A DNA stretch of 64,000 bases from Solwaraspora sp. WMMA2065 (lineage in GTDB: Bacteria > Actinomycetota > Actinomycetes > Mycobacteriales > Micromonosporaceae), in the NCBI RefSeq assembly GCF_030345075.1, contig NZ_CP128361.1:1488001-1552000 (forward strand), in the 5' to 3' direction. Every line of letters starts with the position of its first letter. Within the stretch, counting starts at the first letter, position 1. The notes under the pieces were generated by a model. It did no database searches. It saw only the letters and a list, made by a program, of their open reading frames with translations, and was not told the origin of the DNA. This document shows, piece by piece, positions 32,803 through 43,590 of the stretch. Position numbers and translations under genes: made by a program.

Positions 32803-32822
32803 TGCATAATATGCGTTATGCA
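32803..32822. repeat. Second dif-like palindrome overlapping the recombinase start codon
   Basis: TGCATAA (32803-32809) and TTATGCA (32816-32822) flank a 6-bp TATGCG. Its core ATAATATGCGTTATG matches the core of the upstream dif-like site (ATAATATACATTATG) at 13 of 15 positions. The ATG of the recombinase (32818-32820) is inside the right arm, so binding here would block or regulate its expression. Confidence 0.65.
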
Positions 32823-33816
32823 CCAATTTGTGGATCTGGTGGCGGTACGGCTCGTCGAGGACTTCCTCGCCGACCGCGCCTCCCGCAAACCCTCCCCGCA
32901 CACCCTGGACGCCTACCGCCGCGACCTCGTCGCCGTCCTACGCCTGATCGGCGACTCCACCGAACCGACTCCCCTGCCCTGGACCGACGTACCACTGGAG
33001 GCGCTCGACCAACGACGGCTCCGCGCCGCGTTCGCCCGGTTCGCGGCCCCCCGCTCCCCCGCGTCTGTGCACCGGGCCTGGTCGACGTGGAACTCGTGGT
33101 TCAACTTCCTGGTCGCCGACGGCATCGCCGCCGGAAACCCGATGCCCGCAGTGGGCCGCCCGCGGGCCCCGGCAGCACTACCGAAGCCGCTGCGAGGCGA
33201 GGAGACCCCGGAGACGCTGCTGGCCGCCGCCGCGCGGAGCGACCCCCGCCAGCGCGACCCGTGGCCGGAGCGTGACCTGCTGGTGGTCGCTCTGGCGTTG
33301 TGCGCCGGTCTGCGACTCGGCGAGCTGCTGGGGCTGCGGGTCGGCTCGGTCGCGGGACGTCCCGGTGAACGCCGGATCGAGCTGACCGGCAAGGGCGGCC
33401 GGCTGCGGACCGTCCCGGTGGAGGCCGCCGTCGACGTCGTCGTCGACGGCTACCTGGCCAGCCGCCGACGACGGTTCGGCCCCCGGTCGGTACGCCCCGG
33501 AGGTCCGCTGTTGGTCGACCGGCGCGGTGCCGCCCTGCGGCGCGGCGGCCTGCAGTACCTGGTGCGGTCGTGTTTCCGGCGGGCCGGGATCACCGAGCGG
33601 GTGCCGCGGGGTGCGCAGCTGCACGCGCTGCGACACACGTTCGCCACCCGGTTGGCCGAGGACGGGGCGAACGCCGCCGAGATCATGCGGCTGCTGGGGC
33701 ATGCGAGCCTCACGGCAAGCCAGAACTACATCGAGGTGACGGCCGACCAGCAGCGGGCGGCGGCACGGGCAAACCGGTCGAACCGGTCGCTGCGTCGAGT
33801 CGTCGGGCCTGCCTGA
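32818..33816 (+). CDS. Tyrosine recombinase, XerC/XerD-like
   Basis: 332 residues. An N-terminal SAM-like core-binding domain (residues ~5-110, with SPHTLDAYRRDL) precedes the catalytic domain. All catalytic residues are visible: Arg in CAGLRLGELLGL, Lys in LTGKGGRLR, His-x-x-Arg in HALRHTFATRL, His in LLGHASL, and Tyr in SQNYIEV. This is the R-K-H-R-H-Y set of active Xer-type recombinases. The ATG lies within the dif-like palindrome, and no Shine-Dalgarno is evident. It could be a chromosomal dimer-resolution Xer or an integrase of an element using dif; no excisionase or relaxase is adjacent. Confidence 0.88.
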   Translation: MHQFVDLVAVRLVEDFLADRASRKPSPHTLDAYRRDLVAVLRLIGDSTEPTPLPWTDVPLEALDQRRLRAAFARFAAPRSPASVHRAWSTWNSWFNFLVADGIAAGNPMPAVGRPRAPAALPKPLRGEETPETLLAAAARSDPRQRDPWPERDLLVVALALCAGLRLGELLGLRVGSVAGRPGERRIELTGKGGRLRTVPVEAAVDVVVDGYLASRRRRFGPRSVRPGGPLLVDRRGAALRRGGLQYLVRSCFRRAGITERVPRGAQLHALRHTFATRLAEDGANAAEIMRLLGHASLTASQNYIEVTADQQRAAARANRSNRSLRRVVGPA

Positions 33817-33842
33817 ACTGGGGCTGGTTGGGGTGGTGACGG

Positions 33843-33870
33843 CGCTGGCCCCGCCCGGTCGGGGCCAGCG
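33843..33870. terminator. Hairpin between convergent genes
   Basis: Perfect 11-bp arms CGCTGGCCCCG (33843-33853) and CGGGGCCAGCG (33860-33870), 6-nt loop, between the recombinase gene and the convergent endonuclease-family gene. Confidence 0.7.
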
Positions 33871-33873
33871 CGG

Positions 33874-34668
33874 CTACCGGGTGCCGGTCGAGACGGTGAC
33901 GGTCAGTGGGCGGTGGTCGGAGACGGCGACGTCCGGGGCGGCGACGGCGGTCACGGCGGTCAGCGCGGGCGGCGCGTCACGCGGGTCGAGCAGGATGTGG
34001 TCGAGTTGGATGCGGGGTCGGGCGGCCGGGTAGGTGGGCAGCCGGCCCAGCGGCCGCCAGCCGGTGGCCGCTGCGGCCACCCCGGCCGGCATGTTGAGGT
34101 CGCCGAGGAGCAGCCGCGGTGGCGGCATGGCCCGCAGGGCGCGGGTGACGATCCGTAGCTGGCGCAGGTTCCAGCCGGGGACGAACGACAGGTGGGTGGC
34201 GGCGACGGTGACCGGGCCGTGTGGGGTGTCGAGGACGGCGGCGAGCAGCACCCGTGGTTCGTCGCGTAGGAGCAGCAGCCGGGGGCCGGGTCCGCCGACG
34301 GCGACCGGTGCGGGTACGGGGGCGGGGGCGAGCCGGACGGTCCGCCAGTGCCGGGCCGGGTACCGGCTGATCAGACTCACCCCGTAGCGGGGTTCGTCGT
34401 GTCCGTCGTGGTCGTGACGGGGCACCCGGTAGGTGGTGCCGGGGGTGCCGACGAGGGCGGCGGCGAACCGGTGGGTGCCGGCGGTGAGCGCGGCGGCGGC
34501 CAGCGCGGTCAGGTCGAGGTGCCCGCTGCGGGGTTGGGCGTGGTCGACTTCCTGCAGGGCGCAGATGTCGGCGTCGAGGTCGGCGATGGTGGCGGTGATC
34601 CGGTCGGGGTCGATGCGCCCGTCGTGGGGTGAGCGCCCGTGCAGCAGGTTGTAGGTGGCCATGCGCAC
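33874..34668 (-). CDS. Endonuclease/exonuclease/phosphatase family protein
   Basis: 264 residues, EEP fold. Metal and catalytic motifs in order: ATYNLLHG (Asn), CALQEVDH (Glu), ATHLSF (His), LLLGDLNMP (Asp/Asn), QLDHILL, and VSDHRPL (Asp-His). No signal peptide. Members act on DNA, phosphoinositides or other phosphoesters, so the substrate cannot be named. First gene of the G-rich block on the right side of the recombinase; it converges on the recombinase gene. Confidence 0.88.
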   Translation of the reverse strand: MRMATYNLLHGRSPHDGRIDPDRITATIADLDADICALQEVDHAQPRSGHLDLTALAAAALTAGTHRFAAALVGTPGTTYRVPRHDHDGHDEPRYGVSLISRYPARHWRTVRLAPAPVPAPVAVGGPGPRLLLLRDEPRVLLAAVLDTPHGPVTVAATHLSFVPGWNLRQLRIVTRALRAMPPPRLLLGDLNMPAGVAAAATGWRPLGRLPTYPAARPRIQLDHILLDPRDAPPALTAVTAVAAPDVAVSDHRPLTVTVSTGTR

Positions 34669-34711
34669 ACGGGCACCTTACGGGGTGCGGGTGGTGTGGC
34701 AGGGTGGCGGG

Positions 34712-34801
34712 ATGGTGGTGAAGGCGTTGTGCTGTAGCGCGCTGGTGTTCCTGGTGGTGGGCTGGTGCGGGGTGTGGCTGCGGCGGCGTCGGGGACGGTG
34801 A
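34712..34801 (+). CDS. Tiny putative membrane peptide
   Basis: A 29-residue frame: MVVKALCCSALVF, a hydrophobic stretch, then GVWLRRRRGR. One membrane helix followed by a positive tail is a plausible micro-protein topology. AGGGTGGCGGG precedes the ATG. It lies just upstream of the siderophore genes and is too short to assign; it may be chance. Confidence 0.3.
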   Translation: MVVKALCCSALVFLVVGWCGVWLRRRRGR

Positions 34802-34864
34802 GGCGTGCCGGTGGTGTGTCGGTTGCCTGGTGGGTGGCGCAGGTCGAGGTCCGTGGGAGGTGTG

Positions 34865-36484
34865 GTGTCGTCGGTGGAGTGTCCGGACGTGGCGGCGACG
34901 GTGGCGACGGTGCGGCGGTGCCGGCCGGAGCTGGTGGACGCGGTGGCAGCGGCGGTGCCGGGGGCGCGGGCGGCGGTGCTGGCGCGGTTGTGGGGTGCGT
35001 TGGGGCGTGAACCGGTGCCGGAGGTGACGGACCGTCGGGTGGTTGACGGCCGCCTGGTGCTGGGGTTGGTTGACGGGCGGCGGGTGGTGGGGCCGGTGGC
35101 GGCGGCGGAGTTGTTCGCGGCGGCGGGCCCGGGGCTGCGGGTGTCGGTGGAGGACCCGGCGGGTGGCCGGGCGGTGGCGGATCCGGCGGAGTTGTTGTCG
35201 GTGCTGGGGTTGCCCGGTTGTGGGGCGGTCGCCGGTGAGCTGGCGAACAGTGTGGCGAATCTGGCGTTGGCGCGGGGTGCGCGGGCGGTGGCGGGTGGCG
35301 GTGGGGGTCTGGTCCGGTCGGCGCTCGGGTGGGAGCAGGTGGTGGTGGACGGGCATCCGGTGCATCCGGGGTGCCGGACCCGGGTGGGGATGTCGACGGA
35401 GGAGGTGCTGGCGTACGCGCCGGAGCATCGGCCGGTGGTGGAGTTGGAGTTGGTGGCGGTGCCGGGTGACCGGTGGGTGAGTTCGGGTGCGGGGTTGCCG
35501 CCGTTGCTGCCGGTGCATCCGTGGCAGCGGGATCATGTGCTGGGCGGGTTCGGGTGGTTGCGGCGTACCGGCCGGGTGGTGCGGGTGCGGCCGTTGTTGT
35601 CGTTGCGGACGGTGGCGTCGGGCGGGGGTTGGCAGTGGAAGACGGCGGTGGATGTGCAGATGACCAGTGCGGTGCGGACGGTGTCGGAGGCGGCGGTGCG
35701 CAATGGTCCGGTGGTGACGGCGTTGGTGGCGCGGTTGGCGCGGCGGGTGCCGGGGTTGTGGGTGTTGCCGGAGGTGGCTGCCGGGGCGGTGGTGGTCGAC
35801 GGGGGGTTGTGCCGGTCGTTGGCTGTGGTGCGTCGGCGGGTGCCGCGGGTGGGACCGGGGGTGCAGGTGATGCCGGTGGCGGCGTTGGCGGCGCCGGTGG
35901 GGGTGCCGGGTGGTCCGTCGGTGGTGGCGGGGCTGGTGCGGGCGGGGTACGGCGGTGATCCGGTGGCGTTCGTGTCGCGGTTGGCGCGGGTGGTGCTGGG
36001 GCCGGTGGTGGAGTTGCTGGGTCGGGGGGTGGGGCTGGAGGCGCACGGGCAGAACGTCCTGCTGGTGTGGCGCGGTGGGCGGCTGGTGCGGGTGTGGTAC
36101 CGGGACGTGGGTGGGGTGCGGTTGGATGTGCGGCGGCTGGCTGGGGCGGGTGTGGCGGTGCCGGTGGTGCACGGCGATGTGGTGGCCGAGGATCCGGCGG
36201 AGGTGGCGGTGACGGCGGTGGCGGCGGTGGGGACGGCGTTGGGTGAGCCGGTGGCGGTGCTGGCCCGGGAGTTCGGGGTGGAGCCGCAGGTGTTGTGGCG
36301 GGCGGTGGCGGTGGTGGCGCGGGATGTGGTGGCGGGGTTGCCGGCGGCGGTGCGGGGGTTGGTGGCGGCGGCGGTGCTGGGTGGTCGGTGGCCGGTGAAG
36401 GCGACGTTGTCGATGCGGTTGGCGTCGGATCCGTTGATGCCGCGGTGGGCGTGGGTGACGAGTCCGTTGGCGGGTGCGTGGTGA
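34865..36484 (+). CDS. IucA/IucC-family NIS siderophore synthetase (first)
   Basis: ~539 residues. NRPS-independent siderophore synthetase signatures: GHPVHPGCRTRVGMS, the ATP-binding block WKTAVDVQMTSAVRTVS, and LEAHGQNVLL with a following WYRDVGG. These enzymes adenylate a carboxylate (usually citrate) and condense it with an amine or alcohol. The start is one of several in-frame GTGs; I favour 34865, four bases after GGGAGG. Overlaps the second synthetase by GTGA. The coding strand is strikingly G-rich with Leu TTG and Val GTG codons. Confidence 0.88.
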   Translation: MSSVECPDVAATVATVRRCRPELVDAVAAAVPGARAAVLARLWGALGREPVPEVTDRRVVDGRLVLGLVDGRRVVGPVAAAELFAAAGPGLRVSVEDPAGGRAVADPAELLSVLGLPGCGAVAGELANSVANLALARGARAVAGGGGGLVRSALGWEQVVVDGHPVHPGCRTRVGMSTEEVLAYAPEHRPVVELELVAVPGDRWVSSGAGLPPLLPVHPWQRDHVLGGFGWLRRTGRVVRVRPLLSLRTVASGGGWQWKTAVDVQMTSAVRTVSEAAVRNGPVVTALVARLARRVPGLWVLPEVAAGAVVVDGGLCRSLAVVRRRVPRVGPGVQVMPVAALAAPVGVPGGPSVVAGLVRAGYGGDPVAFVSRLARVVLGPVVELLGRGVGLEAHGQNVLLVWRGGRLVRVWYRDVGGVRLDVRRLAGAGVAVPVVHGDVVAEDPAEVAVTAVAAVGTALGEPVAVLAREFGVEPQVLWRAVAVVARDVVAGLPAAVRGLVAAAVLGGRWPVKATLSMRLASDPLMPRWAWVTSPLAGAW

Positions 36485-38226
36485 GCGGGGCCGGGTCGGC
36501 GGTGGGGGTGCTGTCCGGGGGCCGGTCGTGTGGTTGCGGGTTGGGTGTGGTCGGGGTGGATGCGGCGGTGGCGTCGGCGGTGGCCGGGTTGGGGCGGGTG
36601 GCGCCGAACCTGGTGGTGGGGTTCCGGGAGGCGGTGCCGTGGGCGGCGGGGGTGGTCGGTGGGCGGTTGGTGGATGCGTTGTGCCGGGAGGATGTGGGTG
36701 GGGTGCGCCGGGTGTGGCGGGGCGCGGGTCGGTGGCACGGGTTCGACCGCTTCGTGGCCGATGCGGGGTCGGTGCCGGATCCGGTGGCGGTGTTGCCGGT
36801 GTCGGTGTTGGCGAGGCGGCGGGGGTGGGCGTTGGCGGTGGAGTTGACCGACGCGGTGGTGAATCTGGCGGTGGCGGCGGCGCGGCCTGGTCCGGCGTGG
36901 GGTCCGGATGATCCGGACGGGTGGGGGGTGTGGGCTGAGCGGCTGGCGGTGGCGGGGCACAACCTGCATCCGTGTGGGCGGACCCGGTTGGGGTGGTCGG
37001 TGGCGGATGTGGTGGCGCATGATGTGGAGTCGCCGGTGACGGGGGTCGGGTTCGTGGCGGTGCGCCGGGATCTGCATGTGGGTGAGGATGTGACGGCGGA
37101 GTTGGCGCGCTGGTATCCGCAGGTGCCGGTGGCGCCGCCGGGCTGGGTGGTGCAGCCGGTGCATGTGTGGCAGCGGTCGGTGGTGTCGTCGCGGTACGCG
37201 GATCTGCTGGATCGGGGGGTGGTGCGGTTGTTGCCGGGGGTGGTGCCGGCGGTGCCGACGGCGGCGGTGCGTACGGTGCTGCTGCCGGCGGGGCGCGACG
37301 GTGCGCGGCGGTATCTGAAGGTGTCGGTGGACATTCAGGTGACGTCGACGCGGCGGACGATCTCGGTGGCGAGTGTGCGTAACGGTCCGGCGTTGTCGAC
37401 GGTGTTGGCGTCGTTGGTGGCGGCCGATGAGGTGGCGGCGCGGCGGCTGGTGCTGTTGCCGGAGGTGGCGGGTGCGGCGGTGCGGGTGGGGTCGGGGCGG
37501 GACATGTCGGTGATCGTGCGGGACGGGTTGGCGGGGCGGTTGGTGCCGGGTGAGGTGGCGGTGCCGGGGGTGGCGTTGGTGACGGCGGCGCAGTTGGGGC
37601 GGCGGGTGGCGGATTTCGGTGGGGTGCGGGGGTTGGTGGGGGCGGCGGCCGGGTTGGGGTTCCTGGGGGCGTACGCGCGGGTGGTGTTGCCGCCGTTGCT
37701 GCGGTTGGCGAGCCGGTTCGGGGTGGCGTTGGAGGCGCATCTGCAGAACTGTCTGCCGACGTTCCGTGGCGGGGTGCCGTTCCGGTTGGTGGTGCGGGAC
37801 TTCGCGGGTCTGCGGTTGTTGTTGCCGCGGTTGGCGCAGGCGGGGGTCGAGGTGGGGTTGGCGGCGGGTTCGGTGGTGGGTACCAACGACGCGGCGGTGA
37901 TGCGGGCGAAGTTGGGGTACACGGCGTTGCAGGCGCATCTGGGTGAGGTGGTGCTGGGGTTGGTGTCCGGGTGGGGGGTCGACGAGGCGGCGGCGTGGCG
38001 GGTGGTGCGGGAGGTGGTGGATGAGGTGTATGACGGGCTGCGGTCGGCTGGTGGGGTCGCCGCGGGGTGGGCGGCCGATGATCATCGGGCGTGGACGGCG
38101 CCGATGGTGGCGCACAAGGCGTTGGTGCGGATGCGGTTGACCGGTGCCGGGGACGTGTACGTGCCGGTGCGTAACCCGTTGGGTGACGCCGGGTTCGACG
38201 ACGGTCCGCCGGTGGGGGCGCGGTGA
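36481..38226 (+). CDS. IucA/IucC-family NIS siderophore synthetase (second)
   Basis: 581 residues, paralogous to the preceding synthetase. Motifs: GHNLHPCGRTRLGWS, LKVSVDIQVTSTRRTIS (ATP site), LEAHLQNCLPTF and VVRDFAG. Two distinct synthetases in tandem imply two successive condensations on one carboxylate scaffold, as in staphyloferrin A/B pathways. Starts at GTG 36481 within a GTGA overlap and overlaps the decarboxylase gene by another GTGA, so the three genes are strictly coupled. Confidence 0.88.
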   Translation: MSGAGSAVGVLSGGRSCGCGLGVVGVDAAVASAVAGLGRVAPNLVVGFREAVPWAAGVVGGRLVDALCREDVGGVRRVWRGAGRWHGFDRFVADAGSVPDPVAVLPVSVLARRRGWALAVELTDAVVNLAVAAARPGPAWGPDDPDGWGVWAERLAVAGHNLHPCGRTRLGWSVADVVAHDVESPVTGVGFVAVRRDLHVGEDVTAELARWYPQVPVAPPGWVVQPVHVWQRSVVSSRYADLLDRGVVRLLPGVVPAVPTAAVRTVLLPAGRDGARRYLKVSVDIQVTSTRRTISVASVRNGPALSTVLASLVAADEVAARRLVLLPEVAGAAVRVGSGRDMSVIVRDGLAGRLVPGEVAVPGVALVTAAQLGRRVADFGGVRGLVGAAAGLGFLGAYARVVLPPLLRLASRFGVALEAHLQNCLPTFRGGVPFRLVVRDFAGLRLLLPRLAQAGVEVGLAAGSVVGTNDAAVMRAKLGYTALQAHLGEVVLGLVSGWGVDEAAAWRVVREVVDEVYDGLRSAGGVAAGWAADDHRAWTAPMVAHKALVRMRLTGAGDVYVPVRNPLGDAGFDDGPPVGAR

Positions 38227-39404
38227 CGGGTGTGGTGGTGCCGCCGCGGGTGGCGGCGGTGGTGGCGGAGTTGGCGGCCGGTGACGAGCCGGTGTGTGCC
38301 TATGTGTACGACCGGGCGGTGCTGCGGGCGATGGCGGCGCGGCTGCGGGCGGCGTTGCCGGCGGGGTCGGTGCTGTTGTACGCGATGAAGGCGAACGGGC
38401 ATCCGGCGGTGGTGGCGGAGTTGGCGGCGGCGGTGGACGGGGTGGAGGTGGCGTCGGGTGGCGAGTTGGCGGCGGCGGTGGCGGCGGGTGCCGGTCAGCT
38501 GGTGTTCGGTGGGCCGGCGAAGACGGACGGGCAGTTGGCGGCGGCGGTGGCGGCGGGTGCGGTGGTGAACGTGGAGAGTGTGTTGGAGTTGCGGCGGCTG
38601 GATCTGGTGGCGCGGGCGGCGGGGGTGTCGGCGGTGGCGGCGCTGCGGGTGAACCGGCCGGGTGGCGGGTTGGTGGGCAGTCACCGGATGGCGGGCGCGG
38701 CGACGCAGTTCGGGGTGGATGAGGCGGAGTTGGGTGCGGTGGTGGAGGTGGCGGCGGGGTTGCCGGGGGTGCGGCTGGTGGGGTTCAGTTTGCACGCGGT
38801 GTCGAACAACGTGGACGCGGTGGCGCATGCGGGGTTCGTGGTGGATGCGGTGGGCTGGGCGGTGGCGGCGGCGCGGCGGTTGGGGGTGGGGTTGGAGTAC
38901 GTGAACGTGGGCGGCGGGTTCGGGGTGGACTACCGGGGTGGGCGGCGGTTCGACGTGGCGGCGCTGCGGGCCGGGTTGGCGGGGTTGGCGGTGCCGTCGG
39001 GGGTGCGGCTGGTGTTCGAGCCGGGTCGGCTGCTGGTGGCGGACGCCGGCTGGTATGTGACGCAGGTGGTGGATCTGAAACGGACGCAGGGCCGGTGGTT
39101 CGCGGTGGTGCGGGGCGGTACGCACCATTTCCGGTTGCCGGCGGCGTGGGGGTACGACCATCCGTTCGGGGTGGTGCCGGTGGACCGGTGGCCGTACCCG
39201 TTCGCCCGGCCGCAGGTGGCGCAGGTGGCGGTGGATGTGGCCGGTGAGTTGTGTACGCCGCGCGATGTGCTGTGCCGGGGGCAGGTGGTGGGGCGGCTGC
39301 GGGTGGGCGACGTGGTGGTGTTCGGCCGGGCCGGCGCGTACGGGTGGGACATTTCGCATCATGATTTCCTGCGGCATCCGTACCCGCGGATGGTGGTGGT
39401 GTGA
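38223..39404 (+). CDS. Type III PLP-dependent decarboxylase (SbnH-like)
   Basis: 393 residues, alanine-racemase-fold decarboxylase of the DAP/ornithine decarboxylase group. PLP Lys in YAMKANGHP, GGGFGVDY (phosphate binding), FEPGRLLV, and the C-terminal ELCTPRDVLC with AGAYGWDIS. Beside two NIS synthetases it corresponds to SbnH of staphyloferrin B biosynthesis, which decarboxylates an amino-acid-derived intermediate to give a diamine unit. No hydroxylase or acyltransferase gene is present, so a carboxylate-type rather than hydroxamate siderophore is expected. Confidence 0.88.
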   Translation: MTGVVVPPRVAAVVAELAAGDEPVCAYVYDRAVLRAMAARLRAALPAGSVLLYAMKANGHPAVVAELAAAVDGVEVASGGELAAAVAAGAGQLVFGGPAKTDGQLAAAVAAGAVVNVESVLELRRLDLVARAAGVSAVAALRVNRPGGGLVGSHRMAGAATQFGVDEAELGAVVEVAAGLPGVRLVGFSLHAVSNNVDAVAHAGFVVDAVGWAVAAARRLGVGLEYVNVGGGFGVDYRGGRRFDVAALRAGLAGLAVPSGVRLVFEPGRLLVADAGWYVTQVVDLKRTQGRWFAVVRGGTHHFRLPAAWGYDHPFGVVPVDRWPYPFARPQVAQVAVDVAGELCTPRDVLCRGQVVGRLRVGDVVVFGRAGAYGWDISHHDFLRHPYPRMVVV

Positions 39405-39452
39405 CGGTGCCGGCCGCCCACGGTCGAGCCGGCGCCGGGGTCGGGCCGGGGG

Positions 39453-39968
39453 TCAGCGGCGGGCCCAGTGGGCGGCGCGGATCTCACGCAGCGCCCGGCG
39501 GCGGGTGTCGCCGCGCAGGGTGTCGACGTAGAGGCGGCCGTCGAGGTGGTCGGTTTCGTGTTGCAGGGCGCGGGCGAGGAATCCGCTGCCGGTGACGGTG
39601 ACGGGTTGGCCGTGCTGGTCGACGCCGTGGACGGTGGCGTGGCGGGCGCGGGTGGTCGGGAAGTACAGGCCGGGGATGGACAGGCAGCCTTCGTCGTCGG
39701 TGTCGGTGTCGTCGGGTGACAGGGCGCCGGCGGGTGGTTCGAGCCGGGGGTTGACGACGTGGCCGCGGTGGCCGTCGGCGTCGTAGACGAACACGCGGGC
39801 GCTGACGCCGATCTGCGGGGCGGCGACGCCGGCGCGACCGGGGGCGCCGAGCAGGGTGTCCATCAGGTCGGTGACCAGTGCGCGCAGGGTGTCGTCGAAG
39901 TCGGTGACCGGTTCGGCGGGGGTGCGCAGCACGGCGTCGCCGATGATCCGGATCGGGCGCATGGTCAT
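39453..39968 (-). CDS. def: Peptide deformylase
   Basis: 171 residues. All three deformylase motifs: GVAAPQIG, EGCLSIPG (Cys metal ligand) and QHETDHLDG (HExxH). It removes the formyl group from nascent proteins. ATG at 39968, with a second in-frame ATG two codons on. Converges on the siderophore operon with only 48 bp between stops. Slightly shorter than typical, but no motif is missing. The 275 bp from 39969 to 40243 shows no feature I can support. Confidence 0.95.
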   Translation of the reverse strand: MTMRPIRIIGDAVLRTPAEPVTDFDDTLRALVTDLMDTLLGAPGRAGVAAPQIGVSARVFVYDADGHRGHVVNPRLEPPAGALSPDDTDTDDEGCLSIPGLYFPTTRARHATVHGVDQHGQPVTVTGSGFLARALQHETDHLDGRLYVDTLRGDTRRRALREIRAAHWARR

Positions 39969-40243
39969 GGCGGTCAGGCTACCCGGGGCGTGGCGCGGGT
40001 GGCGGGCGGCGGGCCGGGTGTGCGGATGGTGGAGTTCGTCGGAGCCGGCGGCGGGTGGCGGCCGGGGCCTAGGATGTGTGGGAGCGTTTCCACGCCGACC
40101 GGTCGGACATGCATCGGCCGAAGGGAGGATTCTTGGTCCCGCAGGCCGTCACCTGCCCGGAACGGTGTCGTTCGGCTTGGTAACGTTCATCACTGGTCAT
40201 GTGAACCATGACACAGCACCCCCCACAGTTCCCGGAGATCCCG

Positions 40244-40444
40244 ATGTGCCAGCACCAACCGATCTGTCCCTCGGCTGACGCCGTCGACCGGGAAGCGGCC
40301 CGCGTCGTCGCCTGCTTCCGCGAACAGGGCTGGAGCCTGCTCTGCAACGGTGTCATCGTTTTCGAGGACACCGGCGAGCTGCTTCCCGACGGCAGCAGCA
40401 TCGCCCCGCACCGCGGCCCCGCCCGGCACGCCCTCGCCGCCTGA
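40244..40444 (+). CDS. DUF5999 family small protein
   Basis: 66 residues. MCQHQPICPSADAVDREAAR followed by CFREQGWSLLCNG and VIVFEDTGELLPDG is the DUF5999 pattern, a short actinobacterial protein of unknown function. I start at the ATG of MCQHQ, preceded by CGGAGATC, rather than the ATG 36 bp upstream, because the family begins there. N-terminal Cys/His residues might bind metal. Confidence 0.85.
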   Translation: MCQHQPICPSADAVDREAARVVACFREQGWSLLCNGVIVFEDTGELLPDGSSIAPHRGPARHALAA

Positions 40445-40492
40445 CCGGCCGGGGCCACCGCAGGCTCACCGTCGAGCCGACCCGACCCGTAC

Positions 40493-43321
<2,829 letters not shown>

Positions 43322-43377
43322 CAGGCGGCTCCCGGGACGAGGTCGGCAGGCAACCTCCCCCTCTGTCGGCGCCGCCG

Positions 43378-43480
43378 CCTCCAGAGTCGCCAACCCGCGT
43401 GGTCCTTCTGCCTGAGAGGTTCCGGGGAGGATTTGCCCCTTCGGCGCCGCCCACCGGGTAGCGGACGGTCTCTCCCACAC
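43378..43480 (-). promoter_or_regulatory. Glycine riboswitch upstream of gcvP
   Basis: Read on the minus strand, the leader contains the conserved glycine-aptamer segments in order: GGGAGAGACCG (about 43476-43466), GCGCCGAAGGGGCAA, CCTCTCAGGCAGAAGGACC and GGCGACTCTGG ending near 43381. One aptamer is clear. The remaining ~60 nt to the gcvP GTG would hold the expression platform. Expected to raise gcvP expression when glycine is plentiful. Confidence 0.9.
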
Positions 43481-43590
43481 GGGATGTACGGCGGTCTCCA
43501 CGCTACCGGCAGCACCCGCCCTACGGGGCGGGGCGGTGACGTCGATCACGAAGCCCGCCCCGACCGCTGCCGCTGCACCGCCGCGCGGGT

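Noticed and set aside
32534-32820. A mobile element bounded by the two dif-like sites
   Set aside because: The ~260 bp between them holds no gene, and no third site was found to the right, so an element cannot be outlined from this window.
33977-38115. Very long minus-strand open frames opposite the siderophore genes (up to about 940 residues)
   Set aside because: Their translations are His/Pro/Arg/Thr repeats caused by the G-rich third positions of the + strand genes; the + strand frames carry full NIS synthetase motifs.
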